Assembly (NCBI GenBank): GCA_946886805.1
Contig: CAMPJM010000012.1
Span: 1 to 22,622, forward strand
Source: an uncultured Flammeovirgaceae bacterium
GTDB taxonomy: Bacteria > Bacteroidota > Bacteroidia > Cytophagales > Cyclobacteriaceae
Length of the DNA stretch: 22,622 nt
Direction of reading: 5' to 3'
The notes below the pieces were generated by a model. It saw only the letters and a list, made by a program, of their open reading frames with translations. It searched no databases and was not told where the DNA came from. Both the position numbers and the translations under genes were made by a program. Of this stretch, positions 14,879 through 22,288 are shown piece after piece; positions within the stretch are counted from its first letter, which is position 1; the number at the start of each line of letters is the position of its first letter.

Positions 14879-16459
14879 ATGGCCGGAGGAAAAGAGACCC
14901 CAAGACAAAGAATGATTGGGATGATGTACCTCGTGCTTACCGCACTTCTAGCTTTGAATGTTACGAAAACTGTACTGGAAAGATTCATTTTTATAAATGA
15001 AAGCCTTGAAAGATCAGTTTCTGAATCAGAAGTTAGTAATGAAGGTACAATAACACGAATTAATACTGCTGTTACCGAATCTGGAAGTAGACCTGCAGAT
15101 GTTAAGGTTTTGGATATTGCCAAAGTGGTGAGAGAAAAAACTTCTGCAATTCTTGCCGATATGGATGCTCTTAAAAAAGAGATAGTAGTCGGTACAGGTG
15201 GCAGAGATGAAACTGGGAAACCAGTTGGTATCGATAACGAAGAAAAGGTTGCCAACCTGATGATCAATCAGAAAAAAGGATTGGAATTAAAGCAAAAGCT
15301 AAATGATTATGCTGCTTTTCTTTCAAAAACTACAGGCGACCCTTATGCTCCGCTAGCACTTGATGCAAAAGAACATCCAGCTTTTAAGGATGATCCAAAT
15401 CAGAACAAAAAGGCATTTTCTGAATTGTATTTTGCACAAACGCCGATGTCAGCCAGTCTTGCAACAATTAGCCAGATGCAGACAGAAGTGATCAACTACG
15501 AAACCCAGGCTTTAGATGCTTTGGCGAGAAAAGTTGGTGCAGCAGATTTGAAGTTTGATAATATCATTGCAATGGTAAGACCTGAATCAAATATTGTAGC
15601 AGCAGGTACTAAATACCAGGCTCAGATGTTTATCGCAGCGTCTTCGTCAGCAGTAACTCCAACCATGAAATTAAATGGTAACCCGATCCCTGTAGAAAAT
15701 GGTATGGGTAAAGTGGAAATTATGGCGAAAGCAGACAGCTATGATAAAGACGGCCTTGCAAAGAAAACTTATACTGCCGAAATTACTATTGACACTCCTG
15801 GTGGAGGAGACACTACTTATACCAATGTTATTGAGTATTTTGTAGCAAAACCAGTTATACAGGTTCAGTCAGCATCAGTACAGGCTTTATACTTGAATTG
15901 CGGAAATGAATTAAATGTTCAGGTTCCGGCTTTAGGATCAACCTATAACCCATCATTTAGTGCTACTGGTGCATCAGCGATTGAAGGTAGCCAAAAAGGA
16001 TTGGTTACTGTAGTGCCAACTGCTGCTGAAGTCAAATTAAATGTAAGTAGCAACGGAAACTTTATTGGTTCTGAAAATTTTAAGGTTAGAAGAATACCAA
16101 TGCCTACCATTAAAGCGTTATCCGGTGGCAGGGAATTGAACCTTAAAACAGGAGTGCCTGTTCCAGGTCCAAGATCGTTGGAAATAAAAGCTGTTCCTGA
16201 TCAGAGTTTTGCGGAATTTCTTCCAAAAGATGCTCGTTACAGAGTTTCGCAATGGGAGGTAACGCTAGCAAGAGGATCAAGACCGGTAAAGACTGAAAGA
16301 GTTACTTCTGAGTCTATCAACCTGAACTCGTTTGCTGCGTTAGCAAGACCAGGCGATAGAATTGTGATTGAAGTAAAACAAGTTCAGAGAATGAATTTCC
16401 GTGGAAATGTGGAGAATGTTAACATAGGTAGTGAAATAATTCAGATTCCTTTGAATTAA
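14879..16459 (+). CDS. gldM: T9SS / gliding motor protein GldM
   Basis: A 526-residue protein with one N-terminal membrane helix (residues about 13-30, MIGMMYLVLTALLALNVTKT) and a long periplasmic part. The start AGGKETPRQRMIGMMYLV is nearly constant in the family. The periplasmic region begins with a helical domain (to about residue 230) and continues with beta-rich domains, including FDNIIAMVRPESNIVAAGTK and IEYFVAKPVIQVQSASVQAL, and a last domain starting PMPTIKALSGG. GldM dimers reach from the motor across the periplasm to the GldK-GldN ring and carry torque to the outer membrane. Length and domain order are normal. A strong hairpin at 16486-16533 separates it from gldN. Confidence 0.95.
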   Translation: MAGGKETPRQRMIGMMYLVLTALLALNVTKTVLERFIFINESLERSVSESEVSNEGTITRINTAVTESGSRPADVKVLDIAKVVREKTSAILADMDALKKEIVVGTGGRDETGKPVGIDNEEKVANLMINQKKGLELKQKLNDYAAFLSKTTGDPYAPLALDAKEHPAFKDDPNQNKKAFSELYFAQTPMSASLATISQMQTEVINYETQALDALARKVGAADLKFDNIIAMVRPESNIVAAGTKYQAQMFIAASSSAVTPTMKLNGNPIPVENGMGKVEIMAKADSYDKDGLAKKTYTAEITIDTPGGGDTTYTNVIEYFVAKPVIQVQSASVQALYLNCGNELNVQVPALGSTYNPSFSATGASAIEGSQKGLVTVVPTAAEVKLNVSSNGNFIGSENFKVRRIPMPTIKALSGGRELNLKTGVPVPGPRSLEIKAVPDQSFAEFLPKDARYRVSQWEVTLARGSRPVKTERVTSESINLNSFAALARPGDRIVIEVKQVQRMNFRGNVENVNIGSEIIQIPLN

Positions 16460-16485
16460 AATATTGAATAAGTGTTATGTAAAAA

Positions 16486-16533
16486 ATGTTAGGAATTATT
16501 ATTGAACGTTGTGTTAATATTAATTTCTAACAT
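16486..16533 (+). other. long RNA hairpin between gldM and gldN
   Basis: The arms 16486-16505 and 16514-16533 pair over 20 positions with 17 Watson-Crick pairs, two G-U pairs and one mismatch, around an 8-nt loop. Both G-U pairs work only in the forward-strand RNA, the gld transcript. There is no T-run after the stem, so it is not a standard terminator. It lies 27 bp after the gldM stop and 38 bp before the gldN start, where it could protect gldLM mRNA ends, mark a processing site or tune gldN output. Confidence 0.65.
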
Positions 16534-16571
16534 GATAAAAGCCTTAGGGCTATCAACAAATTTTTAAGCAG

Positions 16572-17468
16572 ATGAAAAAATTAGGTTATGTAATAGTATG
16601 CTGTGTCTTTGCCTCGCTGGGGCTTGGATCTACAGGTTATGCGCAAGAAGTAGCTTCTACAGGTTATAATCCACATTCATTGAACCCTATACATGAGTCT
16701 GACATTATGTATAAGAAAACGCTTTGGAGAAGGATGGACTTGAGAGAAAAGCAAAATAGACCCTTCTTTGCTTTCAATAATGAGATAACGAAAATTATTA
16801 TTGAAGCAGTAAAAGCAGGTGTTTTAAGACCCTATGAAAATGATTCTTTGAGGACAAGAATGTCTAAAGAACAATTTCTAGAAAATCTTAAACTTCCTGA
16901 AGTGGGTGGTGGCTTGACTGAAGAAGAAAAAGCTTTGGGCTTTGGTGCTGATGATGCTGGTGGCTGGGGTGATACCGGCGGCTGGGGCGACGAAACCGGT
17001 GCTGAAGGTACAGAGGACACTACAGAAGTTGAGACTGTAGAAATTTCTAATGAGTTTCTTCCTAGTGAAGTTTCAATTTTAGAAATTAAAGAAGATATGA
17101 TTTTTGATAAGAAACGATCAATAATGTTGTATGATATACAATCCATTAGTTTGATTATCCCTGCAGAAAAGTTTGAAACAGGGTTATTCAGACCTGTAGC
17201 TACCTTCCGATATGTAGATTTGGTTGAACTTTTTAGAAGTATGCCGGAAGAAGCAATATGGTTTAATCCACAAAATAGTGCCCAGCACAGAAATTTAGCT
17301 GATGCATTTGAACTAAGGTTGTTTAACGGAAGAATAACTAAAGTTTCAAATCCTCAAAATCTTGAGATTATGGATATATATTCTTCAAGCCAAAAAGAGG
17401 GTTTAATAAAATCGCTACAAATTGAACAAGAATTAATTGAATTTGAACATAACCTCTGGGAATTCTAG
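16572..17468 (+). CDS. gldN: T9SS / gliding protein GldN (PorN)
   Basis: A 298-residue periplasmic protein. The signal peptide is MKKLGYVIVCCVFASLGLG with cleavage near YAQ. The conserved core is clear: DIMYKKTLWRRMDLREKQNRPFF in two overlapping parts (about residues 44-66), then AVKAGVLRPYENDSL, and after the linker IKEDMIFDKKRSIMLYDIQS and ISLIIPAEKFETGLF. GldN pairs with the lipoprotein GldK in the ring beneath the outer membrane. Residues about 120-155 are an acidic, Gly-rich linker with GGWGDTGGWGDE, encoded by an 18-bp imperfect tandem repeat at about 16959-16994, inserted between the two conserved halves. It is the last gene of the unit and is followed by a strong terminator. Confidence 0.93.
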   Translation: MKKLGYVIVCCVFASLGLGSTGYAQEVASTGYNPHSLNPIHESDIMYKKTLWRRMDLREKQNRPFFAFNNEITKIIIEAVKAGVLRPYENDSLRTRMSKEQFLENLKLPEVGGGLTEEEKALGFGADDAGGWGDTGGWGDETGAEGTEDTTEVETVEISNEFLPSEVSILEIKEDMIFDKKRSIMLYDIQSISLIIPAEKFETGLFRPVATFRYVDLVELFRSMPEEAIWFNPQNSAQHRNLADAFELRLFNGRITKVSNPQNLEIMDIYSSSQKEGLIKSLQIEQELIEFEHNLWEF

Positions 17469-17504
17469 GAGTTAGGGTCATTTTATCTACATAACACTTA
17501 ATAG

Positions 17505-17531
17505 AAAAGAGGCTGATGGCCTCTTTTTTTT
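17505..17531 (+). terminator. intrinsic terminator after gldN
   Basis: AAAAGAGGC (17505-17513) pairs perfectly with GCCTCTTTT (17519-17527) around a 5-nt loop, and the right arm runs into eight T ending at 17531. It lies 37 bp past the gldN stop. The A-run on the left arm lets it also work on the reverse strand for the convergent uvrC transcript. Confidence 0.93.
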
Positions 17532-17535
17532 GCGT

Positions 17536-17622
17536 TCCCGGACTTGTTCCGGGACCCCTATAAATCACAGCTTCAGAATCCCTTCTTATCCTGAGAACAC
17601 CTTCCAAGATGTTATTCCGGGA
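17536..17622. repeat. palindromic intergenic repeat element
   Basis: TCCCGGA (17536-17542) and TCCGGGA (17548-17554) form a 7-bp stem with a 5-nt loop. The same arm, TTCCGGGA, returns at 17615-17622. The GC-rich arms stand out from the AT-rich surroundings and resemble REP-like palindromes dispersed between bacterial genes. It lies between the convergent gldN and uvrC. Other copies cannot be checked here. Confidence 0.5.
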
Positions 17623-17698
17623 TCGCTCTTCTATTCCTGTGGCTGTTATAGCATTTATTAATAAAAATGATAGTTTCGCAAGAGAAATCCGTTTCCAA

Positions 17699-19495
17699 TT
17701 AAACAATATTGTGCAATGCATTATGTACGATATTAGCTTTATCTTTTCCTATCAACTGTGCTAAATCTACCAAAGGTGCCGCTTTGATCTTCGACATAGA
17801 TTTATAGTGGCTCAGCAGCTTGTTTGTGGTGTTTGCACCTATTCCCTTGATCCCTTCCAGTTGCGTATTGAAGCTTGTTTTGCTTCGTACATTTCTATGA
17901 AAAGTGATGGCAAACCTATGGGCTTCATCCCGAATCTTCTGAAGTAAGATCAAGGATTCAGACTTCTTATCGATATGAAGTGGGTATTGGTCTTCCGGAT
18001 AGTAAATTTCTTCCAATCGTTTAGCAATGCCTATAATTGGGATCTGCCCATATAATCCAAGCGCCTTCAAACTTTCACAAGCGGCACTCAATTGCCCTTT
18101 GCCTCCATCTATAACAATGAGATCAGGTAAAGACTGGTTCTCTTCTATCTGTCTTTTATACCGGCGATGTGTTATTTCTGTCATGGACGCAAAGTCGTCT
18201 GGCCCTATCACCGTTTTGATGTGGTAGTGACGGTAATCTTTTTTGGACGGCTTTCCGTTTTTAAAGCAGACCATAGACGCAACCGGATTGGTGCCCTGGA
18301 TATTGGAATTGTCAAAACATTCGATGTGCTTTGGTATAGTCTTCAGCTGTAAATCCTTTTGTAGCGTTAAAAGCACACGATTTTCCTGCTGCCTGTTAGT
18401 AAGAAGGCTGTTGAATCGTTCTTTTTTATAAAAAAGTGCATTTTTTATTGACAGATCAATCAATTTTTTCTTGTCCCCTATTTTAGGGACAATTACTTCT
18501 ACTCCTATATCTGTGGAGATTTCTTTATTTGATAAAATCTCCACAGCTTCAAATTCATATCTTGCCAATAATTCCACCATTACGATCGACAATATATCCT
18601 CATCACTTTCATCCAACTTCTTTTTTACTTCTACTGTCTTGGTTATAATTATTGTTCCGTCCTTAATTTTCAGGTAATTTATAAAAGCAGTTTTTTCGTC
18701 CGAAACGATAGTAAACACATCCACATTGTTAATCTTCTCATTCACTACAAGAGATTTGGATTGATATTTTTCAAGGGAAAGCAATTTGTCTTTATATCGT
18801 TGTGCTTTTTCAAACTCCATGTTTGCAGAAGCTTCCAACATTTTTTCTTTAAAGTAGTTCCTCACCATGTTCATATTGCCTTTTAATACGTTGGCTACAA
18901 GACTGATGTCATGGTTGTATTCTTCTTCCTCCTGGAATCCTTCACAAGGTCCCTTGCAATTGCCGATATGATATTCAAGGCATACTTTAAATTTTTTTTG
19001 CGCTATATTTTCTTTAGAAAGATTAAACTTGCAGGTACGGAGCGTGTAAAGGTTTCTAACCAATTCCAATACATTGTTCATTGCTTTTACACTCGCAAAA
19101 GGGCCAAAATAAGTGCCGAAATTTGCTATTTTCTTTCGGGTGGCAAAAATTCTCGGGAAGCGTTCATTGGTGATGCACAGATAAGGATAAGTTTTATCAT
19201 CCTTCAGTAAGATATTATAGCGAGGCTGGTTATTTTTAATGAGGTTGTTTTCCAGAAGAAGTGCGTCAAATTCAGAATTAACAATAGTGAACTCAACCTT
19301 CTCTATTTCCGAAACCATTTTCCGGGTTTTTCTATCTGCATTTTTAACCTTTGTGAAATAGCTGCCGACCCTTTTTTTGATATTTTTGGCTTTGCCAACG
19401 TAAATGAGCTTTCCGGCTCTATTGTAATATTTATAAATACCCGGCTGATCCGGTAGTTTGTTTACTTCTGCAGTTGTGTAATAAGGTATTTCCAT
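17699..19495 (-). CDS. uvrC: excinuclease ABC subunit C
   Basis: A 598-residue protein with the full UvrC layout, the nuclease of nucleotide excision repair that cuts on both sides of a lesion after UvrB loads. The N-terminal GIY-YIG nuclease shows PGIYKYY (GIY at 19-21) and LIYVGKAKNIKKRVGSYF (YVG at 32-34). A Cys-rich stretch includes CLEYHIGNCKGPCEGF. A UVR helix for UvrB contact lies near residues 215-250 (EFEKAQRYKDKL). The RNase H-like nuclease shows IECFDNSNIQGTNPVAS and DLIVIDGGKGQLSAA. The C-terminal helix-hairpin-helix domain includes LEGIKGIGANTTNKLLSHY. Length is normal. It is convergent with gldN, 230 bp apart, and has no operon partner here. Confidence 0.97.
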   Translation of the reverse strand: MEIPYYTTAEVNKLPDQPGIYKYYNRAGKLIYVGKAKNIKKRVGSYFTKVKNADRKTRKMVSEIEKVEFTIVNSEFDALLLENNLIKNNQPRYNILLKDDKTYPYLCITNERFPRIFATRKKIANFGTYFGPFASVKAMNNVLELVRNLYTLRTCKFNLSKENIAQKKFKVCLEYHIGNCKGPCEGFQEEEEYNHDISLVANVLKGNMNMVRNYFKEKMLEASANMEFEKAQRYKDKLLSLEKYQSKSLVVNEKINNVDVFTIVSDEKTAFINYLKIKDGTIIITKTVEVKKKLDESDEDILSIVMVELLARYEFEAVEILSNKEISTDIGVEVIVPKIGDKKKLIDLSIKNALFYKKERFNSLLTNRQQENRVLLTLQKDLQLKTIPKHIECFDNSNIQGTNPVASMVCFKNGKPSKKDYRHYHIKTVIGPDDFASMTEITHRRYKRQIEENQSLPDLIVIDGGKGQLSAACESLKALGLYGQIPIIGIAKRLEEIYYPEDQYPLHIDKKSESLILLQKIRDEAHRFAITFHRNVRSKTSFNTQLEGIKGIGANTTNKLLSHYKSMSKIKAAPLVDLAQLIGKDKANIVHNALHNIV

Positions 19496-19769
19496 TTATC
19501 TTTTCTCTCTCCCCCGAAAAATAATAATATTTTTTGGCATTAAGTTCCTTAAAGATACGGTGATTTAAGGATGATGTAGCTTTTTTGTAAATAATGGTCA
19601 AGTATGACAGGTTGTGTAAAATAATAGCAGAATAGCTTGTCGCTTAATATTTCCGTTTTGTTAATCCTTCAACTCGTGTAGATTTGGCTTTAGCCGAATT
19701 ATTGGTAGCAGATAAAACGAAAATAAGCCTTAGTCTGTCCAATATCATTATTTTTAAATGAAACCTATT

Positions 19770-20816
19770 TTACGTAGTCGCCCCTCCGCAACTAGACCCA
19801 GCTCCTGCGGTGCATCCATAGCAATGTTGATTGGTGATTATTTCCCTGGCTGCCAAAGCGGTAGTGTCAAAATCTTTTATATGCTGCGGTGATCCTTCAG
19901 CAACCGTCAAATCCAACATCTGATTAAAATCACAATCATATATAAGGCCGTCCCAGCCTATTGAAATAGTGTTTCGGCACATGACATTTGCCGCCGCTGC
20001 CGGATTAAACGCATTTGCCAATTTTTCCATGTAGTCGTCATAATTACCGCTGGTGATCAGATAATCCAAAAAGCGGCTGATAGGCAAGTTGGTAATAGTG
20101 AAGAGGCTGTTAAACTCAATATCAAAACCAGACATTAACTTACTTTTAAATTCCTTCTCTAATCCTGCCTGTGATCCGGGGAAAAATGCCCCACTGGGAT
20201 TATACACCAAATCGAGCAACAGGCCAGTTCCTTCTTTTCCATAGCCTACATCATTTAACATTTTTAATGCTCGTATTGATTTTTCAAAAACACCTTCGCC
20301 TCTTTGCGCATCAGTTTTTCGTGCAGCAAAATAAGGCAAAGAAGAAATTAGATGGACATTATGCTTTCTAAAAAACAGTGGCAAATCATGGTATTTAGGA
20401 TTTGCAACTATAATAGTGAGGTTGCAACGAACAATTATTTCTTTTCCTAACTTGCTGATCTCCACTACGAACCATCGAAAGTCCGGATTCATCTCAGGCG
20501 CCCCCCCTGTCAGATCAATAGTTTTTACATCACTTTTTCTTAATGCCTCCAAACAAAGGATCATCGTTTCCCGTGTCATGATTTCTTTCCTATCCGGTCC
20601 CGCATCAACGTGGCAATGCTTACAAGTCTGGTTGCACATTTTCCCCAGGTTTACCTGGAATATTTCAATCCCGGTGGGTTTTAAAGGATATAGATCAGCC
20701 ATAGCCAATTTGCTCCTGAAAGAAGCAATGCTTTTTCCCTCGGGTGCTTTATTTAACACTTCCAACTGCATGAAAGAATCTGAAAAGCTATGCTTTTGGG
20801 CTTTTAAAGATGCCAT
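19770..20816 (-). CDS. arsS: arsenosugar biosynthesis radical SAM protein ArsS
   Basis: A 348-residue radical SAM enzyme. The cluster-binding CxxxCxxC is at Cys61, Cys65 and Cys68 (MCNQTCKHCHVDAGPDR), followed by LTGGAPEMNPDFRWFV, the GGAP-type SAM contact. The C-terminal half carries further cysteines (MCRNTISIGWDG, IYDCDFNQ) and ends in CYGCTAGAGSSCGGATT, the Cys-rich tail of this family. In some relatives the Cys in the GSSC position is selenocysteine; here it is an ordinary TGC codon and the gene ends in TAA. Family members act on methylated arsenic to make arsenosugar precursors and usually sit beside an arsenite methyltransferase gene (arsM), which is not in this window. The AhpD-like partner at 21706-22044 lies upstream in the same direction, with a toxin-antitoxin pair between. 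It is 273 bp from uvrC. Confidence 0.9.
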   Translation of the reverse strand: MASLKAQKHSFSDSFMQLEVLNKAPEGKSIASFRSKLAMADLYPLKPTGIEIFQVNLGKMCNQTCKHCHVDAGPDRKEIMTRETMILCLEALRKSDVKTIDLTGGAPEMNPDFRWFVVEISKLGKEIIVRCNLTIIVANPKYHDLPLFFRKHNVHLISSLPYFAARKTDAQRGEGVFEKSIRALKMLNDVGYGKEGTGLLLDLVYNPSGAFFPGSQAGLEKEFKSKLMSGFDIEFNSLFTITNLPISRFLDYLITSGNYDDYMEKLANAFNPAAAANVMCRNTISIGWDGLIYDCDFNQMLDLTVAEGSPQHIKDFDTTALAAREIITNQHCYGCTAGAGSSCGGATT

Positions 20817-20851
20817 ATTGTTTTTTATAGCTTAATAAATATCAACTAAAA

Positions 20852-20881
20852 TTTGTCGGCATGAATCTATAGTTAACTTTG
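20852..20881 (+). promoter_or_regulatory. promoter match pointing antisense to vapC
   Basis: TTTG at 20852-20855, an 18-nt spacer and TAACTTTG at 20874-20881 match the Bacteroidota promoter consensus (TTTG, about 19 nt, TAnnTTTG). Transcription would start near 20887 and run rightward into the 3' end of the leftward vapC gene (stop at 20894). No forward gene follows, so the product would be an antisense RNA. Confidence 0.45.
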
Positions 20882-20893
20882 GAAGAAGTAATG

Positions 20894-21298
20894 TTATTTT
20901 CGCTTAAACCAATTCTCGATCTTAATTCCATCTAATCGCTTGAAGTCCTTTATATTATCTGTAACCAGGATTAATTTGTTTTCTATAGCCGTAACTCCAA
21001 TTAAAAGATCAAATTCGTCATGTATAGGATTTCCGCTCTTTTTAAGTCGTACTTTCTCTTTCGCATAGCGTTTGATAGACCCAAATATCGGAATTATAGA
21101 AAGCCCGTTAACAAATATATCTACGGACTTATGAGACTTCTTTGGATTGTCACTATTTTCTGCACCATACCGAAGTTCTACAACTGTAATTTCCGAAATA
21201 AAGCAATTATCTCGACCTTTCTGTTTTATTATTTCGTCTAAGTTTAATTTTCCTCTTAAAAAGAAAACGCAAATGCTTGTGTCAAGTAAGTAACGCAT
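20894..21298 (-). CDS. vapC: VapC-type PIN-domain ribonuclease toxin
   Basis: A 134-residue PIN-domain protein, the toxin of a type II toxin-antitoxin pair. The four acidic residues of the metal site are visible: Asp6 in YLLDTSIC, Glu41 in ITVVELRYGAENS, Asp97 in HDEFDLLIGVTA and Asp114 in LVTDN. VapC toxins are magnesium-dependent RNases that cut tRNA or rRNA. Length and motif order are normal, so it looks active. Its ATG overlaps the stop of the antitoxin gene by one base (TAATG), the classic coupling in such pairs. It sits between two arsenosugar genes, and a promoter-like sequence at 20852-20881 points against it. Confidence 0.92.
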   Translation of the reverse strand: MRYLLDTSICVFFLRGKLNLDEIIKQKGRDNCFISEITVVELRYGAENSDNPKKSHKSVDIFVNGLSIIPIFGSIKRYAKEKVRLKKSGNPIHDEFDLLIGVTAIENKLILVTDNIKDFKRLDGIKIENWFKRK

Positions 21299-21537
21299 TA
21301 AAACTTGATTTCTTTACTTCTAAATTTTCTGTTCGATTTTATATCTTCAATAATTTCTTCTGCTGGTTTTTCAGAGGAAAATGCTCCAAATGATTTGTAA
21401 AAATTGTCTTCTTTTTTAGAACTTTGAGTTGATAATGATTTTGAAAGGACTTCAATCAATTTTCGTTTACTCAAGGAACTAAGCCCTTCAAATAGTTTCG
21501 AATACGTTTCGACAATATGTCTCTCTGTATAGCTCAT
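21298..21537 (-). CDS. vapB: VapB-type antitoxin
   Basis: A 79-residue protein directly upstream of the PIN toxin, sharing one base with it. The N-terminal half (about residues 5-40) is helical, with LSKRKLIEVLSKSLS, and is the likely dimer or DNA-binding part. The C-terminal tail FYKSFGAFSSEKPAEEIIEDIKSNRKF, here cut into its parts FYKSFGAFSSEK and PAEEIIEDIKSNRKF, is the toxin-binding segment typical of Bacteroidota antitoxins paired with PIN toxins. The assignment rests on this tail and on position. Such antitoxins repress their own promoter together with the toxin; an imperfect dyad lies upstream at 21592-21616. Confidence 0.85.
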   Translation of the reverse strand: MSYTERHIVETYSKLFEGLSSLSKRKLIEVLSKSLSTQSSKKEDNFYKSFGAFSSEKPAEEIIEDIKSNRKFRSKEIKF

Positions 21538-21591
21538 TTTGCTTTTTTTTAATAAAAGTAAAGAAATTTCCCTTCTTAATAGTCTTCAAAG

Positions 21592-21616
21592 CATTGTACG
21601 CACGTTAATGTCAATG
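21592..21616. promoter_or_regulatory. possible VapBC operator dyad
   Basis: CATTG (21592-21596) and CAATG (21612-21616) are inverted around a 15-nt centre that itself contains a short GCACGT-like palindrome. It lies 55-80 bp upstream of vapB, a suitable place for autoregulation. The arms are short, so chance is a real alternative. Confidence 0.22.
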
Positions 21617-21660
21617 TGTTCATTTTGTATGATTTATGAAGTAACAGCTTTACACCATCC

Positions 21661-21702
21661 CAACACCTAAAACCCAATCCCCAACACCTATCACCCAACA
21701 CC
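21661..21702 (-). repeat. two 21-nt tandem repeats, G-rich on the reverse strand
   Basis: The units 21661-21681 and 21682-21702 agree at 17 of 21 positions; each begins CAACACCTA and contains ACCCAA. On the reverse strand the tract has five runs of three or four G (complementing 21659-21661, 21673-21675, 21679-21682, 21694-21696 and 21701-21703). It starts within a few bases of the stop of the AhpD-like gene, so it would be in the 3' part of that transcript and upstream of vapB. Confidence 0.7.
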
Positions 21703-21705
21703 CAC

Positions 21706-22044
21706 CTACATACTCACCTCTTTCACTTTGTTCATCATCTGTACTCCATGCACCAGCGAAGCACCTCCACGAATGGCAGCGGCAACATGTACAGCTTCCA
21801 TCATCATCGCTTCATCGGCACCTTTTTCAAGGGAATCGCTGGTGTAAGCATCTATACAATAAGGACATTGGACAGTATGTGAAACTGCAAGAGCAATTAA
21901 CGACTTTTCCCGTGCAGTCAGTGCACCATCCTTAAATACCTCACCGTAATAATCGAAAAACTTTTTTGCCAGTTCCGGTTGGAACTCAGCGATGTCACCG
22001 AATTTTCCTAAATCCTCTTTCTTGTAATAAGTGTTCTTGTCCAT
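21706..22044 (-). CDS. arsenosugar-associated AhpD/CMD-like peroxidase-like protein
   Basis: A 112-residue protein of the carboxymuconolactone decarboxylase/AhpD superfamily. It has the redox CxxC in VQCPYCIDAYTSDSLEKGA and the family helix EAVHVAAAIRGGASLVHGVQ. The start YYKKEDLGKFGDIAEFQPEL and the overall pattern match the subfamily I know as the peroxidase-like partner of arsenosugar biosynthesis, found beside arsS and arsM in Bacteroidota and other phyla. Its exact reaction is not established; AhpD relatives use the cysteine pair to reduce peroxide or thiol partners. It points toward arsS but vapBC and a G-rich repeat lie between, so a shared transcript is doubtful. Confidence 0.87.
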   Translation of the reverse strand: MDKNTYYKKEDLGKFGDIAEFQPELAKKFFDYYGEVFKDGALTAREKSLIALAVSHTVQCPYCIDAYTSDSLEKGADEAMMMEAVHVAAAIRGGASLVHGVQMMNKVKEVSM

Positions 22045-22152
22045 TTTAGTTTGTTAAGTTTTAAGATGCAACTTTTTGTATTTCAATCTTCTTCTTTATT
22101 CCATAATTTTTAAAAAACATCAGTTTTACATAATGGGTTGTAACTGTAAACC

Positions 22153-22269
22153 TTTTAACGCTATTTTTTAAGCCAAATGCCAATAATACATATTTGTTCC
22201 TGAGTTATAAGAGCTGTGTATACATCCCTGCACTAGCAGAAATTTCGACGGCGATAAATAGCGTTAAAA
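22153..22269. repeat. 117-bp element bounded by 14-bp inverted repeats
   Basis: TTTTAACGCTATTT (22153-22166) and its exact reverse complement AAATAGCGTTAAAA (22256-22269) bracket 89 bp with no coding frame. The layout recalls a small non-autonomous transposable element, but I see no clear target duplication at its ends. Confidence 0.5.
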
Positions 22270-22288
22270 AATGAATATAGCCTTGATT

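Noticed and set aside
14839..15267. Reverse-strand frame of 142 codons opposite gldM
   Set aside because: It is antisense to the most conserved part of gldM and has Ser/Leu-rich shadow composition.
18471..18492. TTGTCCC/GGGACAA inverted repeat
   Set aside because: It lies inside the uvrC coding sequence, in codons for an ordinary VPKIGDKKK segment. I saw no reason to treat it as regulatory.
19496..19769. Possible small gene or RNA between uvrC and arsS
   Set aside because: Only a short stem with an unusually small loop (near 19686-19701) and AT-rich DNA are visible; no frame or RNA fold could be supported.
19770..19830. Possible selenocysteine in ArsS
   Set aside because: Some relatives use selenocysteine near the C-terminus, but here the position is a TGC cysteine codon and the gene ends with TAA.
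20416..20835. Forward frame of 139 codons opposite arsS
   Set aside because: It lies opposite the radical SAM motif region of arsS and has no recognisable features.
21661..21702. CRISPR-like array
   Set aside because: There are only two units with no spacers between them and no cas genes. It is a simple tandem repeat.
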